DNA of 64,000 nucleotides from Cymodocea nodosa (GCA_036874045.1 CM072344.1:3134501-3198500), one strand, 5' to 3'. Counted from the stretch's first letter, positions 1 to 13,060 are shown. The notes: generated from the sequence alone by a model not told the origin. Program-made: numbers and translations.

Positions 1-1093
1 CGTATTTTTGATCTTCTGCTGCGTATGACATTCTTCTGATTCCCTCAGAAATTCTGATGTATCAACAGCCTCTTCCCAGAATTCAGGTGTCAACTTCCTC
101 ATCATGGAGTTACTCAACAGCACGAAATCGTTTGATTTCTACTGTTCTAGATTCTAAATGATTTGTCGGATAATGCCCCCAAAACTCTAGGTTTAAGATA
201 AATAAGCCCTAAGTTTAGGCGGGTAATCGGGTCATTTCCCGAACCAACTATTACTATCTCATCTGCGGTCTTAGCAACAGTACTCCGTTGAGTTACAGCC
301 TTCTTTTTGTAAAGTGCATCAAACACTAGGTGTGCTTTAGCCACTACCAAATCTTCTAATTCTCCTTGGTTTTTCCCAACTTGAACTAGTGCTTGAAATT
401 CCTTTAACTCTTCTTCAGTAGAAGGCCCCATCATTTCTGCTCGTGCCAACGGCTTAAATGGTGGAAATGAAGGTCCTAGCTGCTGTTCCTTAGGAACAGG
501 TATTTCAGCAGTCGGCTCTTCCTATTCCTTAGTTGCCTCTTATCGTTCCTATCGCCATATTCCCAACTTCCATGACCAGCAATGCACCTTTTGAACCATA
601 ATCTGGCCTTGCGTTGGATTAGCTCTAGGGCTACTTCATTGTTCAGCCTGATTTTTCTTTCTTTACTAACTGTAATTTCTGTTGCTACTCTAATTCGTGT
701 CTCCATTATCTGAGGTATTTGTATACCACAATCTACTAATATTCTTCTTAATCTAAAAAGTTCAGATTCTACCTTCTGTAACTCTTTTTCTCTCGTCGTA
801 TTTTTGATCTTCTGCTACGTGTGACATTCTTCTGATTCCCTCAGAAATTCTGATGTATCAACAGCCTCTTCCCAGAATTCAGGTGTCAACTTCCTCATCA
901 TGGAGTTACTCAACAGCACGAAATCGTCTGATTTCTACTATTCTAGATTCTAAATGATTTGCCGGATAATGCCCCCAAAACTCTAGGTTTAAGATAAATA
1001 AGCCCTAAGTTTAGGTGGGTAATCGGGTCATTTCCCGAACCAACTATTACTATCTCATTTGCGGTCTTAGCAACAGTACTCCGTTGAGTTACA
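1..1093. repeat. Tandem duplication, period 796 bp
   Basis: Bases 1-297 recur at 797-1093 with only scattered differences, giving a direct tandem duplication with a 796-bp period inside the third-ORF region of Athila element 1. The first copy may begin before the window. Confidence 0.85.
100..960 (-). pseudogene. Third-ORF region of Athila element 1
   Basis: Minus-strand pieces downstream of integrase match the third ORF of element 2 (about 20990-22890). Shared stretches include METRIRVATE and NNEVALELI near 600-710 and KAHLVFDALYKK near 310-370. Its presence in two independent Athila copies shows that the ORF belongs to this lineage. No signal peptide or membrane helix is visible, so I do not call it an envelope gene. 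It is broken. Confidence 0.6.
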
Positions 1094-1689
1094 ATTAACT
1101 CAACGGAATAAGCTCGTTGACTAACTCAAGACTCAATAGAGTAAGCTCATTGAGTTAGGCGTAACTCAACGGACTCCCCGTACAAACAGATATAATAATA
1201 AAAATACTATAGATAATAGTTTTTCTGTTGTTTTTGTTTTTTTTACCGGTTTAACCGATACTATGTTTCGATCAGACCTAATTTTTTTCCAGTTGAACCG
1301 ATAATATGTTTCGGTAAAACCAACATTTTTTCTGAAAATTAATATACATATTTTTTATGTTCCAGTCATACCGATGAATCCAATCGGTTGAGCCGTAACG
1401 ATTTTTATATGTTAAATATATATATATTTTTATATTTTAATGCTTTTTTTTATTATATAAACATAAAAACTAATTTCTTACTAAGTAAAGCTCGAGTAGT
1501 CCTCTACTTTGACTTCTTCTATAATTCCAAAGGAGCTTTTTGGTGTTTTCAGAATAGGTCTAAGTCTTTGTCCATTTACTTTAAATATATTCTAACTTTT
1601 AGGATTTTCAATTTCAATAGCTCCATAAGGATAAATATTTAGAACTATTTAAGGTCCTGCCCATCTAGATCTTAATTTTTCTAGATGGT

Positions 1690-2640
1690 TATGGAGTCTA
1701 GCCATATAAAGATACACTTCTTGTCCTATTTCATAGCTTTTTGGAATAATTTTCTATCATGCCAAAATTTTATTTTTTCTTTTTCTCTTACAGTCTTCGA
1801 ATAAGCTTCATTTCTAAATTCTTCTAATTCAATTAGTTGCATTTTTCTATTTTCAGTAGCTTGATTTAAATTAGTGTTTAGAGTTTTTAATGCCCAATAA
1901 GCTTTATGTTCTATTTCAACTGGTAAATGACAACTTTTTCCATATACTAGCCTAAAAGGTGACATACCTAAGCTTGTCTTATAAGTAGTTCTATAAGCCC
2001 AAAGTGCATCTATCAATCTATTAGCCCAATCTGTTCTAGTAGGATTTACTACTTTTTCTAAGATTAACTTAATTTTTTTGTTAGCACTTTCTACTTGTCC
2101 ACTTGTTTGTGGATGATATGATGTTGCAATTTTGTGGTTTACTTCATATTTCTTCATTAAGGCTTCAAAACTTCTATTACAGAAATGAGTTCCTCTATCA
2201 CTGATAATAGCTTTAGGTATTCCAAATCTAGCAAATATATTTGTTCTTATAAATTGTATTACCACTTTGTTGTCATTAGTTTTCCAAGAATAACTTCTAT
2301 CCATTTAGATACATAATCCACCCCCAACAATATGTAATTAAATTGATTAGACATAGGAAATGGACCCATAAAATCTATTCCTCACACATCAAAGATTTCA
2401 ACCTCAACAATAGGATTAAGAGGCATCATATTCCTCTTTGATATTGTTCCTATTTGTTGACATCTTAAACAACTTAAGCAATATTTATGAGCATCTTTGA
2501 ATAGTGTTGGCCAATAAAACCCACATTGCAGAATTTTTGCAGTAGTTTTCCCTGAACTAGAATGCCCTCCATAAGCTTGATCATGACAGAAAGACAATAT
2601 GCTCGGATATTCAATTTCTGGAATACACCTCCTTAAAACC
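1690..2640 (-). pseudogene. Integrase region, Athila element 1
   Basis: The minus-strand reading shows the integrase zinc-binding module (GGHSSSGKT followed by CLSCLRCQQ, about 2440-2580) and the catalytic core with DRGTHFCN and [14 protein letters not shown] (about 2060-2210). It ends with the [14 protein letters not shown] stretch typical of plant Ty3/gypsy integrases. In a live element it would join cDNA to the host genome. It belongs to a broken copy. Confidence 0.85.
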
Positions 2641-4075
2641 AGATCAGGACATTTCTTAAATAAGTAAGGGTCTTCCCAATAGTAATATTTTACTCTCTTG
2701 AAAAATAATTTCTTATCCTGTCTATTCCAATCCTTAGGTGTTAAACCAGTTACTAAGTAATTAACTATGTCTGCATACCAAGGCATTGTGTTGATGGTCA
2801 TTAATTGTTCATTAGGAAAATTATCCTTAATTTCAATATTTGATTTTTCTATTTGTAATCTTGATAAATGATCTGCTACTACATTCTCACAACTTTTTTT
2901 ATCTTTAATTTCTAGATCAAATTCTTGTAATAATAATATCCATCGTATCAATCTAGGCTTAGTTTCTTTTTTCTTTATTAGATGTTTTAAAGTTAAATGA
3001 TCCATGTATACTATCACTTTAGCTCCAATCAGATATGATCTAAACTTTTCTAAGGCAAACACAACAGCTAATAGTTCTTTTTCAGTAGTTGTGTAATTAA
3101 CTTGAGCATCATTTAAGGTTTTGCTTGCATAATGAATCACTCTAGGAGATTTTTCTATCTTCTGTCCCAACACTGCTCCTACAGCAAAATCAATTGCATC
3201 ACACATTAATTCAAATGGATGGTTCCAATCAGGTGCTTGAATTATAGGAGTTGAAATTAAGCTAGTCTTAAGCCTAAAAAATGCTTCCTTGCAATTTTTA
3301 TCAAAGTTAAATGGGACATCTTTTAATAGATTAGTTAAAGGTTTAACTATTTTACTAAAGTCTTTAATAAATCTTCTATAAAAACCAGCATGTCCTAGAA
3401 ATGATCTAATATCTTTTATTGATTTAGGTTCTGGTAGATTAGAAATTACTTCTAGTTTAGCTTTATCTACTTCCAACCCTTTCTTAGAAACAACATGCCC
3501 TAAGACTATTCCTTGTTTAACCATGAAGTGACATTTTTCCCAATTTAAAACTAGATTTTTTTCCACACAGCGTTTTAATATTTGGTCTAAATTGCTTAAA
3601 CAAACTTCATATGAGTTGCCATACACTGTAAAATCATCCATAAATATTTCTAAGAAATCTTCAGTCATTCTAGTAAATATGCCTTACATATACCTTTGAA
3701 AGGTAGCTAGTGCATTGCATAATCCGAATGGTATTCTCTTAAAAGCATAAGTTCCATTAGGACAGGTGAAAGTTGTTTTCTCTTGATCCTCTAATGCTAC
3801 TGAAATTTGATTATAACCTGAATACCCGTCTAGGAAACAAAAATATTCTTGCCTTGCTAATCTTTCCAACATTTGATCTATAAAATATAAGGGAAAATGA
3901 TCTTTCTTAGTCACAGCATTCAGCTTTCTATAGTCTATACATACTCTCCAGCCTGATTGAATTCTAGTAAGTATCAAGTCTTGACTTTCATTCCTAATAA
4001 CTGTTAATCCTGATTTCTTGGGAACTACATGGATTGGACTAACCCACGAGCTATCAGAAATCGGATAAATTATGT
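2640..4075 (-). pseudogene. Reverse transcriptase and RNase H region, Athila element 1
   Basis: Minus-strand reading. RT motifs are WRVCIDYRKLN, FLDGYSGYNQI, and the catalytic FMDDF (about 3630). RNase H follows with [37 protein letters not shown] and the terminal ADHLSRL. The closest named lineage by these motifs is Athila/Tat. Part of a broken copy. Confidence 0.87.
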
Positions 4076-4139
4076 CATTATCTAACTATTTCACTATTTC
4101 AAACATCTGTAAACGTCTCAATTTCATTGGATCTAATCA

Positions 4140-4260
4140 TCTGTAAACGTCTCAATTTCAAACAGTCAGAAATGTCATGTCCTTCAGAATTGCAGAATTT
4201 ACATATGCTAATTACAGGTTTTAGAAATCTTTGAGCATAAACATATGCCATATTCTCAAA
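4140..4260 (-). pseudogene. CCHC zinc knuckle region, Athila element 1
   Basis: The minus strand reads CKFCNSEGHDISDC, a CX2CX4HX4C nucleic-acid-binding knuckle. It lies only about 100 bp downstream of the primer site, with no gag core before it. Element 2 has the same arrangement at 12150-12260. Confidence 0.65.
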
Positions 4261-4337
4261 TACAGAAGAAAACACACAACACTCTGGCTATTAAAACAAA
4301 ACAACTCTAACAATTGCTTATATTAATTCAATTCAAT

Positions 4338-4355
4338 TCCCCAGCAACAACGCCA
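4338..4355 (-). promoter_or_regulatory. Primer-binding site, Athila element 1
   Basis: The minus strand reads TGGCGTTGTTGCTGGGGA, 7 bases inside the LTR end at 4363. It matches the tRNA-Asp-type primer site usual in Athila/Tat elements. Confidence 0.8.
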
Positions 4356-4531
4356 TAAAACTTGTTTGTTTTTTCCAGCATGACACCAGAATATCTAATT
4401 AGATCTCCAATAACATACCAGAAAAACTGGATTTGTTACTTCTATTTTTATTTAGTTAATTTATCTTTATGCCTATTCTTTTTCTTTTAGAAGTAAACAA
4501 ACAACCTTTAATACAATTTAGATATTAATTC

Positions 4532-6156
4532 TGTTGAGTATTTTTGTTTTGATAATGTGTGCTGAATGAAAATAATCATATTTACTCAATTACTATTGCT
4601 TGTGAAAAGAAATTAAAATCATCTATTAATACAGAAAAAACTTACTGATATAAATACTTGTCTGTATTGGATCTGAAGTTAATAACTAGTTGTTTCGTTG
4701 CATTAATTTCTCATTTAGCTAAACGTTAAGTTAACGTGTGTTTTTATTGAAACGTATGATATGTTTTAATGTTATATCTTCTGTATCATGAACAGTGCAC
4801 GTTTAGACAACTCGTTAAGTTAGAGTTTTGTTTGTATAGAGGTCATATGAGAACTCGTTAAGTTAAAGGCTTAAAGGTTAAAATAGGTCACGTGATAACT
4901 CGTTAAGTTAGTGAGTAAAAGAAGAGACGAACTCGTTAAGTTAGTGTTATACACGTGGTGAAATTATAAGTTATGAATGTTGTATTGTATCACGTGAGGT
5001 GCACATGTTTAACTCGTTAAGTTAACATAACTAAACGCGTTGAGTTGCTATATTGAACACTAAGGCAATGCGTTAGGTTAGCGTTATAAACTTAAGTTGT
5101 TATTTTTGCATGTGGTAAAATTCTTATTATAAAAATATTTGTTTATTATTGGTTCGTTGAGTTATCATAACACAACGGAGATAGTTCGTTGAGATAGCAT
5201 AACACCACAGACTTAGTTCGTTGAGTTAGCTACAGTATTTGTCACGTGAAATAGCACATGGTGAACTCATTAAGTTAGAAACGTTAAGTTATATATATAT
5301 ACTTGTGTTACTTGTTTAGTTAACATTAAAGTAACAACTTCTTATTACACTGTTGAAAAATTTTTGGACGAGAAAGTTTATTTTGCAGGAAAGTTTTTAG
5401 AGATTCAGGACTGATGATTAAAGAAAATTTGAAATATAAACGTGGGTTAGAACGTGTGTGTTTCGATGAAGGAAAAAGAAAAGACGTGGAGAAGTGGAAA
5501 ACTGGTAGTGGTTAAACGTGAAGGATATGCATGAAATGAAGATACAGTATAAAAGGCATAGAATTCTCGTTGATCAATTTATCCTTGCACACAAAACGAA
5601 AAATCTTTTTAAGAATCAAACCATCCTTGCACACAAAACGAAAAATCTTTTCAAGGATCAAACCATCCCTGCACACCAAAAGAAAAATCTTTTTCAAGGA
5701 TCAAAAACACCTCTTCGGGAAAAATCTCTCAAGTGGAAGAAAGTTCAGTGAAGCATAAAAAGGTAAGATTTTCGTCACTGAAGATTTGAAGTATCAGAAG
5801 AAAGCAAATTCGGTGAAGCATGAAAAGACAAGATATTCGTCACTGAATAATTGTTGAAGAAGAAAAAGAAGAAGAAGAAAGATCTCAAACAGGGAGAAAA
5901 GTTTTAAATTCCGCAAATTAGTTTTCTCTGTTTGTAGTTATGAAATTGTTTAGATGATACATGGTATCGAAATATAATTGCATCTACAATTTCTGAGGAG
6001 AATTGAATTGTATATTGTAATTGAAACCTTGAATAAAAATGATTTTATGAAAACAATGTCTTGACTTGTTTTTGAGATTTAAAGTTTCAATTATATTTCA
6101 GAAAATATTAAAAATACACAATTCACCCCTCTCTTGTGTAGCCATACGATCCTACA
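4532..6156 (+). repeat. Solo copia-type LTR (1,625 bp)
   Basis: Starts TGTTGAG and ends CGATCCTACA, flanked by the 5-bp target duplication AATTC (4527-4531 and 6157-6161), which proves a separate insertion into the Athila LTR. The end segment (TTCACCCCTCTCTTGTG) resembles the end of the SIRE-like copia LTR in this window, so a Ty1/copia origin is likely. A TATATATATA run near 5290 may be its promoter. The same LTR occurs inverted at 17371-19121. Confidence 0.85.
5571..5710 (+). repeat. Minisatellite, three 42-43 bp units, in solo copia LTR
   Basis: Three imperfect direct units contain CCATCCTTGCACAC and AAAAATCTTTT. The sister LTR at 17371-19121 has about two of these units (17820-17920), so the repeat number varies within the family. 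Confidence 0.75.
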
Positions 6157-7701
6157 AATTCCAATTTGTACTTTAACTACAAGTGCACAGTGTCTATTGT
6201 ATCAGTGTGCAAGTACAGATCGATCCCACAGGGAATTGCTTAAAAGTTTAGAGCTGTCCGTTTGTTAACAATCAAATTTATATATTCAATAGGCTCTCCG
6301 TTGAATTACGGTTAACTCAACGAATAAAGTTTGTTGAGTTATAGCTAACTCAACGGACTAACCTCGCGGACTTAAGTCAACTCCACGAGCTTGTCTTTTC
6401 TTTTTAAATACTGCTATTTACAAAGGAATTCGGCCAACCATTGGGCGATTCCACAGATTGTTAATAACATCAATTAAGCTCTTTAATTTTAGTAAACACT
6501 GGATTTATCATTAAGCATACTAACATTCAGATAATTCAAACAGTAACCATTAAAATCTTTAGGTCTTTTGAACGAACCAATTTCAGTAAACTACAAAACT
6601 AAAACAAACATAAAACAATCACAACACTGACAAAGATAACATTAATCACGATACAATACAAACAATACAATACTCAAATACAACATACAATAGCAGATAA
6701 GTTGTTTTTGGTATTTTTGGTTTAATATAAACATGGAAATGGGCGAAAGGTGAAATGTAAAGTAATCTCAATCAATAGTAAATACTTCCATCACTACATA
6801 CGATGCGATTACACCACTGAAAATTAAACCACTTACAATCCTGTCTCCTCTCCCTATAGAATTGCGAGTCCAGAATTGTAAGATAATCTCCTCTTCAACA
6901 TACAAGCATCAACACGAAGTCAAGGCTAGAAGCTTTATGATCTCTTGAAATATGAGTCGACGCTTGGTGAAAATGGCTTCCCGCGACGCGATCACTCCTC
7001 ACAGTGGTTGTCAGGCACTATGTTTGGTTCAGAATCGACCCGACATCTAGAAAGTATTCTCACAGACCTCTGATGTTTGGTGATTATGGTGGTGATGGTG
7101 GTGGTAACGATGGTTGGTGTGGTACTTTGGAGAAGTACCGATACTACCTGCAGAAAGCTCGGTGCTCCTCCTCTATACACACTGGTCGTCCATCGATCAC
7201 ACACACACTTCTTTTTCTTTTTTTCTTTTATATTTCTTCAGTAGTAACTGCTTCTGCTTGAATGGTCGGTTGGATTTCCTTCATTCATATCAACGACGAT
7301 GATTTCTTCTCCCTACGCAATACATGCAATCGTGGTTTTTCTTCCAACTGTCCTATTTCTGCAACTGCTACAGTGGCATATTAGAAATTAAATAGTCTGT
7401 GGAGTTACAGATAACTCAATGGACTTTCTTCATTGATTTAACTATAAAACACGTGCATAAATTTAACTATCCGATGCTTAGGTGCATTTCGGATACTTAG
7501 GAATTTCACAGCCTACAACTTACCGACAGTTCAGAAATGTACTAAAATGACATTAATTCTCCAAAATTAAGCAGATTCTTTAATTAAAGCATATAACAGT
7601 GCAATTATAACATAATGGCTTAATTCTCATATGATAAGCTAAATATTATGCAATTAACCATCATTTAACCATTAATAATATGCACTTTTTCATTCTAAAC
7701 A

Positions 7702-8706
7702 GATACTTTCCTGATGTCGGGTCGATTCTGAGCCAAACACGGTGATTGACAACCATTGTGAGGAGTGATCGCATTGCGGGAAGGGTAGCCATTTTTACCA
7801 AGCACTGACTCATATATTAGAAGATCATAAAGCTTCTAGCCTTGGTTTCGCGTTGATGCTAGTATGCTGAAGAGATCATCTTACAATTCTTGATTCGCGA
7901 TTCTATAGGGAGAGGAGGCAAGATTGTAAGTGTTTAAGTTTTCAATGGTGTAATCATGTCGCATGTAGTGACAGAAGTTTTTACTGTCGATAGAGATTTT
8001 TACATTTCACCTTTCATTCATCTTCAAAAACATATCAAAACAAAAAAATACCAAAAACAACAAATTATCTGTGTTTACATTTAGTATTAAAGTGTTGTAT
8101 TGTTTGTTTTGTGTCGTGATTAATGTTATCATTATTAGTATTGTGAATGTTGTATGTTTGTTTGATTCAAAAAATAGAAAATAGTTTTATTGTTTACCGA
8201 AATTGATTCATTCTAAATACTTAAAGATTTTAATGGTTACTGTTTGAACTATTTGAATGTTAGTGTTGCTTAATGATAAATCTAATATTAACTAACATTA
8301 AAGAGCTTAATTAATGTTATTTACATTTTGTGAAACCGCCCAATGGTTGGCCGAATTCTTTTGTAAATAATAATATTTAATTAGAAAGGTAGGCTCGTAG
8401 AGTTAACTTAAGTCTACGTGGTCAGTCTGTTGAGTTAATTATAACTCCACGAACTAAGTCCGTTGTGTTAACTGCAACTCAATGGAGTGCTTAACTAAAC
8501 ACATATAAACTCCAATATAAAAATTGAAACAGTACACAATTCTTACTCAATCTCTATAGGATTGACCTGTACTTGCACACAAATATAATATACACTGTGC
8601 ACTTGTAGTTAAAATGCAAATTGGAATTAATATCTAATTTGTGTGAATGGTTATTTGTTTACTTCTAAAAGTAATTATTTATATAAGCATAAAAGAAAAT
8701 TAAACA
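7702..8706 (+). repeat. Athila LTR fragment, plus orientation
   Basis: Matches the second half of the Athila LTR (compare 31078-32000): the GATGTCGGGTCGATT block, the CTATAGGGAGAGGAGGC block and paired GAGTTAACT motifs. It begins exactly where element 1 ends, which suggests element 1 inserted into it. The right boundary is placed at TTAAACA (8700-8706), before a primer-like CTGGTGCC. The 150 bp after it (8707-8860) is AT-rich with no assignment. Confidence 0.7.
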
Positions 8707-8899
8707 AGTTTTCTGGTGCCACCTAGAAAGTAGAAGTTCACAAATCCAATACAATTGCAAACAACATCTCTTACACTCTTCAAGTGCTATTTTATATTAG
8801 ATTTAACATTGATCAATTTTAGCACTCAAATACTTCAAAAAATAAACAAATCAATCATAATTTTAAAAATTTATACTAATTGTTTTCAATATTTAATCA

Positions 8900-10022
8900 T
8901 ACTATTTTATATTAACTGAAATAAGATAAATACAAAACATTTAAATAGACAATACAAACACACACGATACAAACACAAATCTTGATAAAAAAATGATGTA
9001 AATGCAAATAGATATTTGTTTTTGTTTTGTTGTATTCCTCAAGATGGACGATTAATGATAGGTAAACTCCTCTATTGACAATAAAAGAAACTTCTATCAC
9101 TATATGGGATGTAGTTATACCTTTGAAAACTTAATCATTTACTATCAAATGCTTCTCTCCTTATTAAATTGTGAACTTAGACTTTTGTAAGTTGATCTCC
9201 TCTTTAGTATAGTGGCATCAACTTGAAACTAAAGCTAGAAGTTTTACTGTCTCCTAAGAGATGATTCAATACTTGGTGAAAATGTCATTCCTTCCTATGA
9301 TGTGATCACTCATCATAGTGGTTGTCAATCACCGTATTTTGCTCAAAATCAACCCAACATCCGAAATGTATCCACACAGACCTCTGATGAATAGTGGTTG
9401 GTGGTGTTAATGATGGGAGCTTAAGGAACGTCCAACACTTTCTATAGTAAGTGCAATTCTCTCCCCCTTCTTTATTCTTTTGTCTTTCCTTTTATATTTC
9501 TTTCTTATAATAACTACTTCTTCCAACTTAATCAACTGAATTTTCTTCATTCATATTAATGATAGTAATTACTTCTTCATTCCACAATCGAAATCATGGT
9601 GTGGTTCATGTAACGTGGTTTCCTTACACATTTCCTATAACTGCTCATAATCGAACATTAGAAAATAACTAGTCCATGGAGTTAGTGTAACTCAACAAAC
9701 TTACTCTATCGACTTAACTATTAACTCAATGAATAGACTTTATTGAATTATAACTTAACTCAACAAACTTGTTCAGTTCTACAATTTAATAAAACAATTG
9801 CTTACATAATATTTAACATTTAATATGTAAAAGAAGTAATTTCTAATCATTCATAACTAATTTTTAATTAACATTAATTCTTCTAAATTATGCATATTCT
9901 TTAATTAAGTCTTATAATTGTATAAATTTAACATAATGACTTAATTCTCATATAATAAGCTAAATACTATGCAATTAACCATTCATTTACTACTAATATT
10001 ATGCATAATTTCATTCTAAACA
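8900..10022 (-). repeat. Older Athila LTR fragment, minus orientation
   Basis: Recognisable by the ACTTGGTGAAAATG and ATTGTGAACTTAGAC blocks and by the terminal TTCATTCTAAACA at 10010-10022. It is clearly more diverged from the other LTRs than they are from each other, so it is probably the oldest Athila insertion here. The left end is unclear. It abuts the hAT remnant at 10023. Confidence 0.7.
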
Positions 10023-10172
10023 ATTTAAACTTTTGAAAATTTTCATCCAATTTTAATTATACTTACATTAAAGTTTAAAAAATATCATCCTTTAATCTAA
10101 ATTTTCTTTCATTTAAAATATTTCTATTAATACAAAATATTTGTTCACAAGCTAAAAAAGATACTTTAATTA
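10023..10172 (-). pseudogene. hAT transposase remnant, C-terminal side
   Basis: The minus-strand reading gives ACEQIF...NRNILNERK.RLKDDI, in the style of the conserved hAT C-terminal (dimerisation) block, ASEQ.FS...R..RL. It is the continuation of the hAT remnant at 42604-44016: the two sides are separated by Athila element 2, and both flanks carry TTAAT. The piece is cut off at 10022 by the LTR fragment. It is short and degenerate; the assignment rests on the match in context. Confidence 0.55.
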
Positions 10173-10177
10173 TTAAT

Positions 10178-12049
10178 TGTTTAGAATGAAAAAGTGCATA
10201 ATATTAACGGTTAAATGATGGTTAATTACATAATATTTAACTTATCATATGAGAATTAAGTCATTATGTTATAATTACACTGTTATATGCCTTATGAAAG
10301 AATCTGCATAATTTCAAGGAATTAGCGTTAATTAAGTATATTTTTGAATTGTCAGTGAATTATAGGCTTTGAAATTCTTAAGTATCCAAATTTTCTGTTA
10401 TTTCGGAGAGTTATATTTAATGTGCCGGATAATTATGTTTTAAACGCTAAAAGAATATTTTATTATTTCTTAGAGTACACGTGTTGAAATCGTAATGCAT
10501 GACTTAAGTGAATTTTCAGTAAGTTATCTAGTAACTATCAGAAATGCATCTAAGCATCAGATAGTTAGGTTTGTAAGTATCCGAAATATATGAACTTGTT
10601 ATTTCTTTATTGCACGTGTTTTATAATTAAGTCAACGAAGTAAGTCAATTTAGTTACACTAACTCCACGGATCATTTATTTTCTAATATACCACTATAGC
10701 AGTTGCAAAAACAGAAAATTCGAAGGAAAACTACGATTGCACGTATCATGTAGGAATTCACTTGTGGAATGAAGAAGAAATCACCATCGTTGATCTGAAT
10801 GAAGGAAATCCAACCAATTATCTAAGCAAAAGCAGTTACTACAGAAAGAAATATAAAAGAAGAGAAAAAAAGACGAAAAAGTGTGTGTATAGAGGTGGAG
10901 AACTACGTTAACTACAAGAAGTGTCGGAAATTCCCTGAAGCCCCACACCACCACCAAAATCGCCAACCATTAGAGGTCTATGAGAATACTTTTTGGATGT
11001 CGGGTCGATTTTGAGCCAAACATGGTGACTAACAACCACTATGAGGAGTGATTGCATTGCGGGAAGGGAAGCTATTTTCACTAAGCACTGACTCATATCT
11101 CAAGAGATCATAAAGCTTTTAGCCTTGGTTTCGGGTTGATGCCAGTATGCTGAAGAGGAGATCATCTTACAATTCTTGATTCACGATTTTATAGGGAGAG
11201 GAGGCAAAATTGTAAGTGATTAAATTTTCAATGGTGTAATCGCATCGCATGTAGTGATAGAAGTTTTTACTATCGATAGAGATTTTTACATTTCACCTTT
11301 CGTTCATCTTCAGGAACATATCAAAACAAAAAATACCAAAAACAACAAATTATCTGTATTTACATTTAGTATTAAAGTGTTGTATTGTTTATTTTATATC
11401 GTGATTAATGTTATCATTGTCAGTATTATGAATGTTTTACGTTTATTTGATTCAGAAAATAGAATATAGTTTATTATTTACTGAAATTGATTCGTTCCAA
11501 ATTCTTAAATATTTTAATGATTATTGTTTGAAATATCTAAATGTTAGTGTTGCTTAATGACAAATCTAATATTAACTAACATTAAAGAGCTTAATTAATG
11601 TTTTTTACATTCTATGGAATCGCCCAATGGTTAGCTGAATTCCTCTATAAATAGTAGTATTTAACTGGAAAGGTAGGCTCGTGGAGTTAACTTAAGTCTA
11701 CAAGGTTAGTCCGTTGAGTTAACTATAACTCTACGAACTAAGTATGTTGTGTTAACTGTAACTTAACGAAATGCTTAACTGAACACATATAAATTCCAAT
11801 ATAAAAATTAGAACAATACACAATTTTTACTCAATCTCTATGGGATCGACCTGTACTTGCATACAAATACAATATACATTGTGCACTTGCAATTAAAAAT
11901 ACAAATTGGATTTAATATCTAATTTGTGTGAAAGGTTGTTTGTTTACTTCTAAAAGAATTTATTAATATAAGCATGAAAACAAGAAAAATACAAGTTTTC
12001 TTGTGTTGTTGAATAGACAATTTTCTGATTTAACTTTTCACATTAAACA
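10178..12049 (+). repeat. 5' LTR of Athila element 2 (1,872 bp)
   Basis: Begins TGTTTAGAATG and ends ACATTAAACA. A promoter-like TATAAAAG lies at 10852-10859; the same box recurs in the other Athila LTRs (for example near 30910). G-box-like CACGTG and the recurrent GAGTTA pairs are present. Confidence 0.9.
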
Positions 12050-12056
12050 AGTTTTC

Positions 12057-12074
12057 TAGCACCTTTGCTAGGGA
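12057..12074 (+). promoter_or_regulatory. Primer-binding site, Athila element 2
   Basis: TAGCACCTTTGCTAGGGA lies 7 bases after the LTR end. It is a decayed form of the TGGCGCC...GGGGA tRNA-Asp-type primer site and sits at the same spacing as in element 1. Confidence 0.7.
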
Positions 12075-12149
12075 TTGAGAAGCTAAGCAACTGTGAGTGT
12101 TGTTTTGTTTTAATAGCAGAAGGAGTATTGTGTGTTTATTTTATACTTG

Positions 12150-13060
12150 AGAATATGGCATATGCTTATGTTCAAAGATTTTTAAAACCTGTAGTTAGCA
12201 TATGTGAATTCTGCAATTCGAAAGGACACGACATCTAAGATTGTTTAAAATTGGAACGAATGCAGATGGTTAGATCATATGAACAACAAATGAATTATAT
12301 TCAATATAATAGAGTTGAGTATGAGAATACTATAGTTTACCCAACTAATGGTCAGTTTAGAATGTGTAATATGTTGAAAGACAAGGAAGTTTGGGAAAGG
12401 TATGACATACTAGAGCGTAGCTTAGACTAAAACATGGACAAATTGGAACAATATATGTGTCAGTAACAAGAAGTCAACCAATTAAACTATAGGGAAGAAT
12501 ATTCAGAACCTAAAATTGATATCATATACGAAACTGAAAAAGTCATAATGAAAATTGATCAAAAATTGAATGCAATGAGATTAGATGATTTAGAAAGAAA
12601 ACTAAAAGCATTAGATGAAATTACAATGAAATTACAAGTTATGCAGTAGGAAAATACAAATGAAAACTTTAATGTTACAGATTTGCATAATTTGTAAGAC
12701 ATATAGACAAAAAAAAAACCAATGCAATAGAATTTAAAGAATATAAGTTAAGACTAAAGCCACTTGAAGATCGTAATCATGAAAATGAAATATAAGAACA
12801 TCATGAAAGTAATGAAAATTTGGAAGATGTATGTATAACATTAAGATCTGGAATTGATATACCACCAAGAATTCAAAAAAAAAGTAATATGAAGGTGGAT
12901 AAGAACAAAACTCAAAATGATAATGAAAATGTAATATCTAAAAACTTAGAAATCAATGAAGAAAAATCTGAATCCGAAAATGAGATTAAAAATGATCAAA
13001 CAAATGAAATGAAAGACAAAGAATCTTGTAAATCACAATCATTAGCACCCTATCCTTAAA
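12150..13060 (+). pseudogene. Zinc knuckle and gag-pol linker, Athila element 2
   Basis: The plus strand shows a CEFCNSKGHDI CCHC knuckle near 12210-12240, then acidic coiled-coil-like sequence, then ITLRSGIDIPP near 12840. The ITLRSG motif is the usual marker between gag and protease in Athila/Tat elements. The gag core that normally comes before the knuckle is missing here and appears instead at 23920-25267. Broken. Confidence 0.65.

Larger units (their letters stand above)
1..7701 (-). mobile_element. Athila-type Ty3/gypsy element 1 (broken, runs off left edge)
   Basis: A minus-strand LTR retrotransposon fossil. In transcription order it shows a 5' LTR (7701 to 4363), a tRNA-Asp-type primer site, a zinc knuckle, reverse transcriptase, RNase H, integrase and a third ORF region that continues past base 1. 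The 3' LTR is outside the window. Domain order and the primer site TGGCGTTGTTGCTGGGGA fit the Athila branch of Ty3/gypsy. The protease segment is not seen. The pol reading is interrupted a handful of times, so the copy is broken, but long open stretches make it look less decayed than element 2. It abuts the interior of an older Athila LTR at 7702, which suggests it inserted there; the matching flank would lie outside the window. Confidence 0.85.
4363..7701 (-). repeat. 5' LTR of Athila element 1, interrupted by a solo copia LTR
   Basis: The termini are TG...CA (TGTTTAG at 7701 and ...ACA next to the primer site). Without the solo LTR at 4532-6156 and its duplication, this LTR is about 1.7 kb. 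It aligns along its length with the LTRs at 14701-16421, 29982-32116, 32572-34902, 10178-12049 and 40749-42598. It carries several CCGTTGAGTTA/TAACTCAACGG pairs (6290-6390). Confidence 0.85.

Noticed and set aside
7702-12049. One large palindromic element formed by the LTR fragments at 7.7-12 kb
   Set aside because: The LTRs differ in divergence, and a hAT fragment with its own target duplication lies between two of them, so they are independent insertions.
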